From Rhizobium indicum (GTDB taxonomy: Bacteria > Pseudomonadota > Alphaproteobacteria > Rhizobiales > Rhizobiaceae), in NCBI RefSeq assembly GCF_005862305.2, contig NZ_CP054021.1:2808501-2872500 (forward strand): a stretch of 64,000 nt of DNA, in the 5' to 3' direction. Positions within the stretch are counted from its first letter, which is position 1. Every line of letters begins with the position of its first letter. Both the position numbers and the translations under genes were made by a program. Shown piece after piece: positions 9,868 through 16,919 of this stretch. The notes beneath the pieces are model-generated. The model was not told where the DNA came from. It made no database searches and saw only the letters and a program-made list of their open reading frames with translations.

Positions 9868-9911
9868 AGGATGTCGTCCGAAAACCGCTCACACTTTTCG
9901 GTATCGTGCTC
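9868..9911. repeat. Intergenic palindromic element, type A
   Basis: Imperfect palindrome with core TCCGAAAACCGCTCACAC then TTTTCGG, between mtgA and the DUF1868 gene. The same core recurs at 15469-15512 and, inverted, at 39165-39214. It resembles rhizobial intergenic mosaic (RIME-like) elements. Confidence 0.8.
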
Positions 9912-9991
9912 GAGACGTGGCAAGTGTCATCTGACATTCTTGGTTCTGCCATATGGGCGAATGCAGTCCAACCAGAGCCCCCGAGTCGCCC

Positions 9992-10714
9992 ATGACCATC
10001 ACGACATTTTCGCCCGAGCTTCTCTTTTATTCGAAGAGGCACAATCCAACCCCGCCCGCCCATCTCGGCAGCCGTTATCGCAAGGTCGGCGGCTTTCTGC
10101 CGGAAGCCGGCAACACCATCGTTTGCCATATCGAGAAGGGTTCGCAAACGCAGGCGGTGCTGATCGAGGCGCGTGAGAAATATCTGGCGATGCCCGAAGC
10201 CCCGCAGTTCCTCTTCACGCCGATATCAAGCATTCACATGACACTTTTCGAAGGTGTCATCGAGACCAGGCGCCGCCAGGATTGCTGGCCGGGCGACCTG
10301 CCTCTCGATACGCCGATCGACGACATGATAGCGCTGATGGCGGCCCGGCTCGAAGGTTTCTCGATGGCCGATCCCTTCAAGGTCGCCATCGTCGAAGCTC
10401 GCCCGTCGGGCCTGCTCGTCGACGGGGCGACGGAGAGAGACCGCAAGGTCATGCGCGCCTGGCGCAATGCGCTGGCCGAGCTTCTGGGCTATCGCCAGCC
10501 GAACCATGAGGACTATAAGTTCCACATGACCTTCGCCTATGCGATCGAACGGTTGGAGGACGAAGCCTTGCCGCGATGGCAGGCAATGCTCGACAACGTG
10601 GCCGACGATGTCCGCCGCAAGGCCCCTGTTTTCGAGCTGACCCCGCCGGCATTCTGCCTGTTCGAGGACATGAACCATTTCCACGAATTGTTGATCTTCG
10701 ATTTTGAAGCCTGA
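9992..10714 (+). CDS. DUF1868 protein, 2H phosphoesterase-like
   Basis: Cytoplasmic protein of 240 residues with two H-x-T motifs, SIHMTLFEGV and KFHMTFAYAI, about 90 residues apart. This is the hallmark of the 2H phosphoesterase superfamily, to which DUF1868 belongs. Family members hydrolyse 2',3'-cyclic phosphates or related RNA/nucleotide ends; no substrate is assigned here. The start ATG at 9992 (MTITTFSPELLF) is preferred over 9953, but neither has a strong ribosome-binding site. It lies 13 bp before the GST gene and may be cotranscribed. Confidence 0.8.
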   Translation: MTITTFSPELLFYSKRHNPTPPAHLGSRYRKVGGFLPEAGNTIVCHIEKGSQTQAVLIEAREKYLAMPEAPQFLFTPISSIHMTLFEGVIETRRRQDCWPGDLPLDTPIDDMIALMAARLEGFSMADPFKVAIVEARPSGLLVDGATERDRKVMRAWRNALAELLGYRQPNHEDYKFHMTFAYAIERLEDEALPRWQAMLDNVADDVRRKAPVFELTPPAFCLFEDMNHFHELLIFDFEA

Positions 10715-10727
10715 ACGGGAGAAGCCC

Positions 10728-11375
10728 ATGGATAGACCGACGCTCTACATCGCCAACAAGAACTATTCCTCCTGGTCGTTCCGGCCGTGGATGGCGCTGA
10801 CGGGCGCCGGCGTCGATTTCGAGGAAGTCCTGATCCCCTTCGACTATCCTGGTGGCAACCCCGATATCAAGGCGGTCTCACCGACCGGGCGAGTACCACT
10901 TCTGCAGCACGGCGCATTGAAGATCTGGGAATCGCTGGCGATCATCGAATATGTCGCCGAGCTTTATCCGAACGCCGGCCTTCTGCCGAGGGATCGCGCC
11001 GAGCGGGCGCTCGCCCGTTCGGTTTCGATGGAAATGCTTTCGGGCTTCCGGGCGCTGCGCGGTGCCTGCCCGATGAATATCCGCCGGCCGAAGGGCAAGA
11101 TCGCGTTGCCGGATGGTGTCGACGCCGATATCAGCCGCATCGAGACGATCTGGCGCGACCTCCTGCAGCAATCCGGCGGACCGTTTCTGTTTGGCGCGTT
11201 CAGCGGGGCGGATGCGATGTTTGCGCCTGTCGTCAACCGGTTCGAAATCTATGATCTCGTCAGCCAAAACGATACGCTGGCCTATATGGAGACCATGAAG
11301 GCGCATCCGGCCTGGCGGAAATGGGAAGAGGCGGCCCGCGCCGAGCCTTGGATCGTGCCGGAAGACGAAGTCTGA
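10728..11375 (+). CDS. Glutathione S-transferase family protein
   Basis: Soluble 215-residue GST-fold protein. The N-terminal thioredoxin-like half begins TLYIANKNYSSWSFRPW, with the cis-proline region GRVPLLQ and the glutathione-binding WESLAIIEYVAE. The C-terminal half is helical. The SSWS motif near residue 15 holds the likely catalytic serine of the YfcF/zeta-like bacterial GSTs. GGGAGAAG precedes the ATG at 10728. Substrate is unknown. Confidence 0.87.
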   Translation: MDRPTLYIANKNYSSWSFRPWMALTGAGVDFEEVLIPFDYPGGNPDIKAVSPTGRVPLLQHGALKIWESLAIIEYVAELYPNAGLLPRDRAERALARSVSMEMLSGFRALRGACPMNIRRPKGKIALPDGVDADISRIETIWRDLLQQSGGPFLFGAFSGADAMFAPVVNRFEIYDLVSQNDTLAYMETMKAHPAWRKWEEAARAEPWIVPEDEV

Positions 11376-11530
11376 GCCTGGAATCATCGGCTTTGCAAAA
11401 AATACGCATGGGGACTGGTCAAGGTCACCCCTTGCATGTATAAGCGCGCCAAATTCCGAAATCGCGACATGTCCGTTTCGGCCGCCGGTGTGGCCGTGGG
11501 AATGTTTTGCCCGCAAGTGGAGTAAGAGAA

Positions 11531-11716
11531 ATGGCTGTACCGAAGAGAAAAACAAGCCCGTCCAAGCGCGGTATGCGCCGTTCGGCAGACGCCCTGAAGG
11601 CTCCGACCTACGTCGAAGACAAGAATTCCGGCGAACTGCGCCGCCCGCATCATATCGATCTGAAGACCGGTATGTATCGCGGACGCCAGGTTCTGACGCC
11701 GAAGGAAAGCGCATAA
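11531..11716 (+). CDS. rpmF: 50S ribosomal protein L32
   Basis: 61-residue ribosomal large-subunit protein with the conserved start [20 protein letters not shown] and the alphaproteobacterial tail (GMYRGRQVL). A GGAG box 9 bp before the ATG at 11531 fixes the start. It has its own intrinsic terminator at 11749-11773. No zinc-binding cysteines are present, as usual in alphaproteobacterial L32. Confidence 0.97.
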
Positions 11717-11748
11717 TTTCCCGATCCGGCTTGTCCGATCGAAGTTTC

Positions 11749-11773
11749 AAGGCCGGCGTCACGCCGGCCTTTT
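11749..11773 (+). terminator. Intrinsic terminator after rpmF
   Basis: 8-bp GC stem GGCCGGCG / CGCCGGCC with a TCA loop followed by TTTT, 35 bp after the rpmF stop. Confidence 0.85.
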
Positions 11774-11861
11774 GCATTTCGACAATATAATATTTGCAAT
11801 GACTTGCGGTGGGGCAAGGGTTTGCGGCAGTATTGTTCCATGATGCACTGGGAGATTGCCG

Positions 11862-12269
11862 ATGATAGCCGCCATGCCCCTGATGATTATCCCATTTATT
11901 CTTTACAATCTTGCGATGCTGGGCCTGATGGGCAATGGCGGCATTCCAGCACTGCAACATGATATCATCGTGCTGTCGATGATCTCGGGCGCGATCTGGA
12001 GCATGGCGCTCGGTGATCTTTTCATCGTCATCGCACTTGTCGTGCTGTTCTTCGAAATCCTCAAAGCGACCAGAACTGGTCCCGGCAATCTCGTCAACCA
12101 CATGCTGTCGATGCTGGTGTTCATCGCTTTCCTGGTCGAGTTTTTGCTCGTCCGGGATGCTGCGACGCAGGTCTTCTTCATTTTGATGACGATCGCTCTG
12201 ATCGATGTCATCGGCGGTTTTGCCGTATCGATCCGAAGCGCCGGGCGGGATGTCTCGATCGGATTATAG
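11862..12269 (+). CDS. Small integral membrane protein, function unknown
   Basis: 135-residue hydrophobic protein with about four transmembrane segments (for example MIIPFILYNLAMLGLMG and MALGDLFIVIALVVLFFEIL). No recognised catalytic motif. GGGAG seven bases before the ATG at 11862 supports the start. The stop overlaps the stop of the convergent phaR gene by six bases. I do not recognise a family with certainty. Confidence 0.75.
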   Translation: MIAAMPLMIIPFILYNLAMLGLMGNGGIPALQHDIIVLSMISGAIWSMALGDLFIVIALVVLFFEILKATRTGPGNLVNHMLSMLVFIAFLVEFLLVRDAATQVFFILMTIALIDVIGGFAVSIRSAGRDVSIGL

Positions 12270-12836
12270 GTTGTCGAGTTTGTTCTGAAGGGCGCGGAGC
12301 TGTTCCTTCAGCTCATCGATATCCTTGGCCTCGGCCTTGCGGCTTTCCTTGGCAGGCGGCGTCATGAAGGGCGAGAACATCTGCATCGCCTGCTGAAACA
12401 GCTCGGTGTTGCGGCGAACATGGTCCTCGACCATCTGCATCGGCAACTGCAGGTTCTTGCCGAGCGGCGTTTCGCCGAAGGCGCGGTTTACTTGCTCGCG
12501 CATCTGGGCCTGTTGTTCGGTGAAGGAGCGCATCGAATGTTCGAGAAAGCTCGGCACGACCATTTGCATCTGGTCGCCGTAATAGGTGATGAGCTGGCGC
12601 AGGAAGGAGATCGGGAGCAATGTGTTGCCGGTCTTCGATTCCTGTTCGAAGATGATCTGGGTCAGCACCGAATGGGTGATGTCATCTCCGCTTTTTGCAT
12701 CTTGTACGTTAAATTCTTCGCCCTTCTTCACCATCTCCGCCAGGTCTTCCAGCGTCACATAGGTGCTGGTGCCTGTGTTGTATAGGCGGCGATTGGCGTA
12801 TTTCTTGATAACGATCTGACCCTCATGCTTCGCCAT
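12264..12836 (-). CDS. phaR: Polyhydroxyalkanoate synthesis repressor PhaR (AniA)
   Basis: Cytoplasmic repressor of PHB granule genes, 190 residues. The N-terminal PHB_acc_N domain reads IVIKKYANRRLYNTGTSTYV and TLEDLAEMVKKG. The central PHB_acc domain contains LLPISFLRQLITYYGDQMQ. A C-terminal coiled coil reads IDELKEQLRALQNKL. The start at 12836 gives the typical MAKHEGQ; in-frame codons upstream to 13040 are non-coding. It diverges from phaAB, the genes it is expected to influence, as in other rhizobia where it is called aniA. Confidence 0.95.
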   Translation of the reverse strand: MAKHEGQIVIKKYANRRLYNTGTSTYVTLEDLAEMVKKGEEFNVQDAKSGDDITHSVLTQIIFEQESKTGNTLLPISFLRQLITYYGDQMQMVVPSFLEHSMRSFTEQQAQMREQVNRAFGETPLGKNLQLPMQMVEDHVRRNTELFQQAMQMFSPFMTPPAKESRKAEAKDIDELKEQLRALQNKLDNL

Positions 12837-13074
12837 ATCAGTCTCCTGAACCCCCGTCTGATTTATGGATATTCCTCCACTTGAGACTGTAAACGCAAAA
12901 GAAGGCCGGTGACAATCTCTTTGTGCGATGCGGCAAACCTTTAACAGAGCAGATGAATTGGGCTTTGAAAGGCTTTGCCGAAAAATGACAGCAGCCGGTC
13001 TTCGCGTTTGACTTGTGCTCCAAGCTTTGCCAGTTTCCACTTATGTAAGTGAGACGAAAACGAGGAGCGTCCCC

Positions 13075-14256
13075 ATGAGCAATCCATCCATCGTCATCGC
13101 CAGCGCAGGGCGAACAGCAGTCGGCGCCTTCAACGGTGCTTTCGCGACGGTCCTCGCGCATGAGCTCGGGGCGGCCGTCATCAAGGGCGCGCTCGAGCGT
13201 GCCGGCGTCGATGCCGGCGAGGTGGATGAGGTCATCCTCGGCCAGGTGCTTGCCGCCGGCGAGGGTCAGAACCCGGCCCGCCAGGCGGCGATGAAGGCCG
13301 GCATTCCGCAGGAAGCGACGGCCTGGGGCGTTAACCAGCTCTGCGGCTCGGGCTTGCGCGCCGTCGCGCTCGGCATGCAGCAGATCGCCACCGGCGACGC
13401 CAAGATCATCGTTGCCGGCGGCCAGGAATCCATGTCGATGGCCCCGCATGCCGCGCACTTACGCGGCGGCGTCAAGATGGGCGACATGAAGATGATCGAC
13501 ACGATGATCAAGGACGGCTTGACCGACGCTTTCCACGGCTACCACATGGGCATCACCGCCGAGAATGTTGCGCGCCAGTGGCAGCTTTCGCGCGACGACC
13601 AGGATCAGTTCGCCGTCAGTTCGCAGAACAAGGCGGAGGCAGCGCAGAAGGCCGGTCGCTTTGTCGACGAGATCATCCCCTACGTCATCAAGACACGTAA
13701 GGGCGACGTTACGGTCGATGCTGACGAATATATCCGTCACGGCGCGACTATCGAGGCGATGGGGAAGCTGCGCCCGGCCTTCGACAAGGACGGCACGGTC
13801 ACGGCCGCGAACGCGTCCGGCCTCAACGACGGTGCCGCTGTGGCGGTGCTGATGAGCGAAGCGGAGGCGGTCCGGCGCGGCGTCCAGCCGCTCGCCCGCA
13901 TCGTTTCCTGGGCAACAGCGGGTGTCGATCCGCAGATCATGGGCACCGGACCGATCCCGGCTTCGCGCAAGGCGCTCGAAAAGGCCGGCTGGTCGGTCAA
14001 CGATCTCGATCTCGTCGAAGCCAATGAGGCCTTCGCGGCGCAAGCCTGTGCCGTCACCAAGGATCTCGGGTGGGATCCGTCGATCGTCAACGTCAATGGC
14101 GGAGCGATCGCGATCGGCCATCCGATCGGCGCCTCCGGTGCGCGCGTTCTCAACACGCTGCTGTTCGAAATGAAGCGCCGCGGCGCCAAGAAGGGTCTCG
14201 CCACGCTGTGCATCGGGGGTGGCATGGGTGTGGCCATGTGCTTTGAAGCGCTTTAA
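13075..14256 (+). CDS. phaA: Acetyl-CoA acetyltransferase (beta-ketothiolase)
   Basis: Thiolase condensing two acetyl-CoA to acetoacetyl-CoA, the first step of PHB synthesis, 393 residues. The nucleophilic Cys90 lies in [10 protein letters not shown]. The C-terminal catalytic motifs are [17 protein letters not shown] and CIGGGMG. A strong GAGGAG precedes the ATG at 13075. phaB follows 71 bp downstream on the same strand and phaR is divergent. Confidence 0.96.
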   Translation: MSNPSIVIASAGRTAVGAFNGAFATVLAHELGAAVIKGALERAGVDAGEVDEVILGQVLAAGEGQNPARQAAMKAGIPQEATAWGVNQLCGSGLRAVALGMQQIATGDAKIIVAGGQESMSMAPHAAHLRGGVKMGDMKMIDTMIKDGLTDAFHGYHMGITAENVARQWQLSRDDQDQFAVSSQNKAEAAQKAGRFVDEIIPYVIKTRKGDVTVDADEYIRHGATIEAMGKLRPAFDKDGTVTAANASGLNDGAAVAVLMSEAEAVRRGVQPLARIVSWATAGVDPQIMGTGPIPASRKALEKAGWSVNDLDLVEANEAFAAQACAVTKDLGWDPSIVNVNGGAIAIGHPIGASGARVLNTLLFEMKRRGAKKGLATLCIGGGMGVAMCFEAL

Positions 14257-14327
14257 ATAGCATACGATCCATGTTTGATTGAAGATCCCGCCAAGCGGTG
14301 GGGCGAAAAACAAAAGGGGAGCGGAAC

Positions 14328-15053
14328 ATGAGCAGAGTGGCTTTGGTCACCGGGGGTACACGCGGCATCGGCGCGGCAATATCCATGGCACTGAGAAATG
14401 CCGGATACAGGGTCGCCGCCAGCTATGCCGGCAACGACGAGAAGGCCAAAGCCTTCCACGACGTTACCGGCGTTCCGGTGTTCAAATGGGATGTTTCGGA
14501 TTATCTCGCCTGCGGCGAGGGAATTGCCAGGGTCGAAAGCGAGATCGGCCCGGTCGAAATCCTCGTCAACAATGCTGGCATCACCCGCGACGCGATGTTC
14601 CACAAGATGACGCAGCAGCAATGGCACGAGGTGATCAATACCAACCTCACCGGCCTGTTCAACATGACGCATCAGGTCTGGACCGGCATGCGTGACCGCA
14701 GCTTCGGCCGTATCGTCAATATCTCGTCGATCAACGGCCAAAAGGGCCAGATGGGCCAAGTGAATTATTCGGCGGCCAAGGCGGGCGATCTCGGTTTTAC
14801 CAAGGCGCTGGCTCAGGAGGGGGCGAACAAGAACATCACCGTCAACGCCATTTGCCCCGGTTACATCGGAACGGAAATGGTGCTTGCCGTGCCGGAGAAG
14901 GTGCTGAACGAACGTATCATTCCGCAGATCCCCGTCGGCCGGCTCGGCGAACCGGAAGAGATCGCGCGCTGCGTCACCTTCCTCGTCTCCGACGATGCCG
15001 GCTTCATCACCGGTTCGACGCTGACGGCCAATGGCGGACAGTTCTTCGCCTAG
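14328..15053 (+). CDS. phaB: Acetoacetyl-CoA reductase
   Basis: NADPH-dependent short-chain dehydrogenase making (R)-3-hydroxybutyryl-CoA, the PHB monomer, 241 residues. The cofactor motif is VTGGTRGIG, the active site has NISSINGQKGQ and YSAAK, and the C-terminal motif is GFITGSTLTANGG. AAGGGGAG precedes the ATG at 14328. It pairs with phaA; the PHB synthase gene is not in the window. Confidence 0.95.
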   Translation: MSRVALVTGGTRGIGAAISMALRNAGYRVAASYAGNDEKAKAFHDVTGVPVFKWDVSDYLACGEGIARVESEIGPVEILVNNAGITRDAMFHKMTQQQWHEVINTNLTGLFNMTHQVWTGMRDRSFGRIVNISSINGQKGQMGQVNYSAAKAGDLGFTKALAQEGANKNITVNAICPGYIGTEMVLAVPEKVLNERIIPQIPVGRLGEPEEIARCVTFLVSDDAGFITGSTLTANGGQFFA

Positions 15054-15194
15054 GCTTTCTGTCTTCACGTCGACATTAGGAATTAGATTCAAAGCGATGG
15101 CGCGTCCGGCAGGATCGCGCCATCGCTGTTTATGGGCGTCTCGTGATGCCGGTTGCGATTTTGTGGCCGGAGCAGTCGCGCTGTTTCGAGAAGA

Positions 15195-15353
15195 TCAAGA
15201 GCGGCGGTCTGTGTTCGGACGTCGCTGTGGCCGAACTCTGGCCGGCACTTTGCGCAGCGAAAGATCATTGGCGCTGAGGGCTGATATTGCGGTTGTCAGG
15301 AAAGCCGACGCGATGAGAACGGCGACGAGGGAATTCAGCAAAATCTGAATCAT
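15195..15353 (-). CDS. Candidate 52-residue secreted or membrane-anchored peptide
   Basis: Minus-strand frame of 52 codons beginning MIQILLNSLVAVLIASAFL, with a signal-peptide-like hydrophobic stretch and an AxA-like end (ISALSA). A basic tail follows (LRKVPARVRPQRRP). An AAGGAAA ribosome-binding site lies about 9 bases before the ATG at 15353. It fills an otherwise empty 600-bp gap and converges on phaB. No homologue recognised; support is architecture only. Confidence 0.45.
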   Translation of the reverse strand: MIQILLNSLVAVLIASAFLTTAISALSANDLSLRKVPARVRPQRRPNTDRRS

Positions 15354-15408
15354 GGAAGCGTTTCCTTTCCGGTGCGCCGGGCGGCTCTGCCTGTCCGTTG
15401 CGCTCCAA

Positions 15409-15512
15409 AACAGGATGATCTTAGGCCGGGTCGGCCTAAAATCATCCTGTTCTACATTTACAGTGAGAGCATGATGTCGTCCGAAAACCGCTCACACTTT
15501 TCGGCATCATGC
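15409..15512. repeat. Two-part palindromic mosaic element
   Basis: First part 15409-15452: inverted repeat with outer arms AACAGGATGAT / ATCATCCTGTT and inner arms TTAGGCC / GGCCTAA. A 16-bp connector leads to the second part, 15469-15512, with arms GCATGATG / CATCATGC around the type A core (CCGAAAACCGCTCACAC). The remainder of 15354-15654 shows no gene. Confidence 0.8.
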
Positions 15513-15654
15513 TCTGAAGGAAATATGTGCCTGCCCGTTGGGCGGCGCTAGATTTGACTTTCGCAACCGATTGTCAACGTCTCGTTGACGGATACGACCG
15601 GCAAAGAAAACGGGCGCCGAAGCGCCCGTTGGGAGTCCGATATGCTTGTGCCGA

Positions 15655-15912
15655 TCAGCGGCAACGAGCCTCATAGCGGCGACCGTAGCGGTCGCGATAG
15701 ACGCAGTAGCCGCGGCGTTCGACCGACTGGCCGATCAGAGCGCCAGTCAGACCGCCGGCAACGGCGCCGACGGCGGCACCACCCCAGCTGTTGGTGACGA
15801 CACCGCCGATAACAGCGCCAGTGCCGGCGCCGATCGCCGTGCCTTGCTCGGTCGCTGTGCAAGATGCGAGTGCGCCCACGAGCGCACCAATAAGAACAAT
15901 CTTCTTCATCAT
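15655..15912 (-). CDS. Glycine-zipper lipoprotein
   Basis: 85-residue predicted lipoprotein. The signal MMKKIVLIGALVGALASC ends in a lipobox cysteine. A glycine-zipper domain follows, rich in small residues (GAGTGAVIGGVVTNSWGGAA, GALIGQSVERR), then a short basic tail. GGGGAG seven bases before the ATG at 15912 fixes the start. Such proteins insert in or associate with the outer membrane or envelope; function unknown. The DUF3309 gene lies 27 bp upstream on the same strand. Confidence 0.85.
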   Translation of the reverse strand: MMKKIVLIGALVGALASCTATEQGTAIGAGTGAVIGGVVTNSWGGAAVGAVAGGLTGALIGQSVERRGYCVYRDRYGRRYEARCR

Positions 15913-15939
15913 GTCGTAACTCCCCAGGTTAGTTGGCCT

Positions 15940-16095
15940 TTAGACGCGGCCCATTAGTACAAGGATAATGATAATCACGAGAACTAGCCCCAAACCGCCA
16001 GAAGGTCCATAGCCCCAGCCACGGCTATAACCCCAATTCGGCAAGGCTCCAATCAAGAGCAGAATGAGGATAACAAGTAGTATCGTGCCAAGCAT
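15940..16095 (-). CDS. DUF3309 small membrane protein
   Basis: 51-residue protein read on the minus strand from the ATG at 16095. It starts MLGTILLVILILLLIGALP, has a central SRGWGYGPSGGLG and ends LVLVIIIILVLMGRV. This two-helix hairpin with a glycine/tryptophan loop is the DUF3309 pattern common in rhizobia. AAGGAA lies 7 bases before the start. It precedes the glycine-zipper lipoprotein gene and may be cotranscribed with it. Role unknown; relatives are often linked to stress. Confidence 0.88.
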   Translation of the reverse strand: MLGTILLVILILLLIGALPNWGYSRGWGYGPSGGLGLVLVIIIILVLMGRV

Positions 16096-16919
16096 GGTGT
16101 GTTTCCTTCATTTCATCCGCAATTTGGATGGACTGGAAACACGTATTGGCGATTTTTGTTCCCGGTTAAGCTCTGGAAATGTGACGAAGCCTGATTCACG
16201 GTTTAATTTCCGTCATTTCCGAAAATTGCCGCTATGGTTAAAAAGACATTTAAATACAATATGTTGCGGTGAACAAAGCGGGAAAATCGCGATGTCGCCG
16301 ATTCGTCAGCGATTCGTTCCGTTTTTGATCGGCGAGCCGAGAGTGGCCGCCCCTGAGTTAACGCTGCGACTTAACGCCGTCTGAATCCGGTTTCCGAAAG
16401 ATTAATGCCGATCTGACGAGGGCGGGGCGAAGGATCTGCCGCCCATGCGCATTCTAGGACCTGGACCTGATAGCGCCACAAGATGTGGGCGTGAACGAAA
16501 GGCGAAAACGGCGGAGTCAGCGATTCGTCTCCGATTCGTTCCGGCTTTGGTCGAGAGGTTAATTTCGGGCGGATTTTCGCCTATCCAAGATCGGGCGGGA
16601 ATTGCGGAGTCGCGATAGCGAAAATATGAACAGGTGAGAGTCTTGCGATTCAGCATCTAGTGGGAAAAAGTGATTCAAAATCAATACTTAGCCGTGAACA
16701 AAAGCTGAATCAGCGGGAGTCATCGATTCGTCGCTGATTCGTTCTTGCGCTGTTCCGAATCGGAAATTCGGGCGTTCCACGGGACTCGCAAAGGTCGTAA
16801 TCCCCGATGCATTTTGAAATCTGCCCTTGCGTTTGCGACGGCAGCTGTCCATGTGTTGTCCAGCTTCCATCGAGGAGCCGAGATTTTCCTGGGGCCACCC
16901 GCCTCATTTGCATGGACTC
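16096..16919. other. Non-coding block dense in GANTC (CcrM) sites, upstream of mgpS
   Basis: No convincing gene is present; the open frames are short and interrupted. I counted 17 GANTC motifs between 16193 and 16787, plus three at 16915, 16922 and 16943 around the mgpS start. Two to three would be expected in this length from base composition. GANTC is the methylation site of the alphaproteobacterial cell-cycle methylase CcrM. The block is AT-richer than its surroundings and holds three spaced 52-bp repeats. Confidence 0.75.
16269..16745. repeat. Three spaced 52-bp direct repeats carrying phased GANTC sites
   Basis: Copies at 16269-16320, 16491-16542 and 16694-16745. Each starts GTGAAC(A/G)AA and ends with CGATTCGTC, three variable bases, then GATTCGTT. 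In copies 2 and 3, GANTC motifs fall at repeat positions 24, 32 and 43; copy 1 keeps the last two and has GATGTC at the first. Start-to-start spacing is 222 and 203 bp. Confidence 0.8.

Noticed and set aside
12837..13074. PhaR binding sites between phaR and phaA
   Set aside because: Some TGC-rich stretches exist but no clear repeated motif that I could defend.
15152..15283. Plus-strand 43-codon frame (MPVAILWPEQ...) after phaB
   Set aside because: No ribosome-binding site and it overlaps the better-supported minus-strand small gene.
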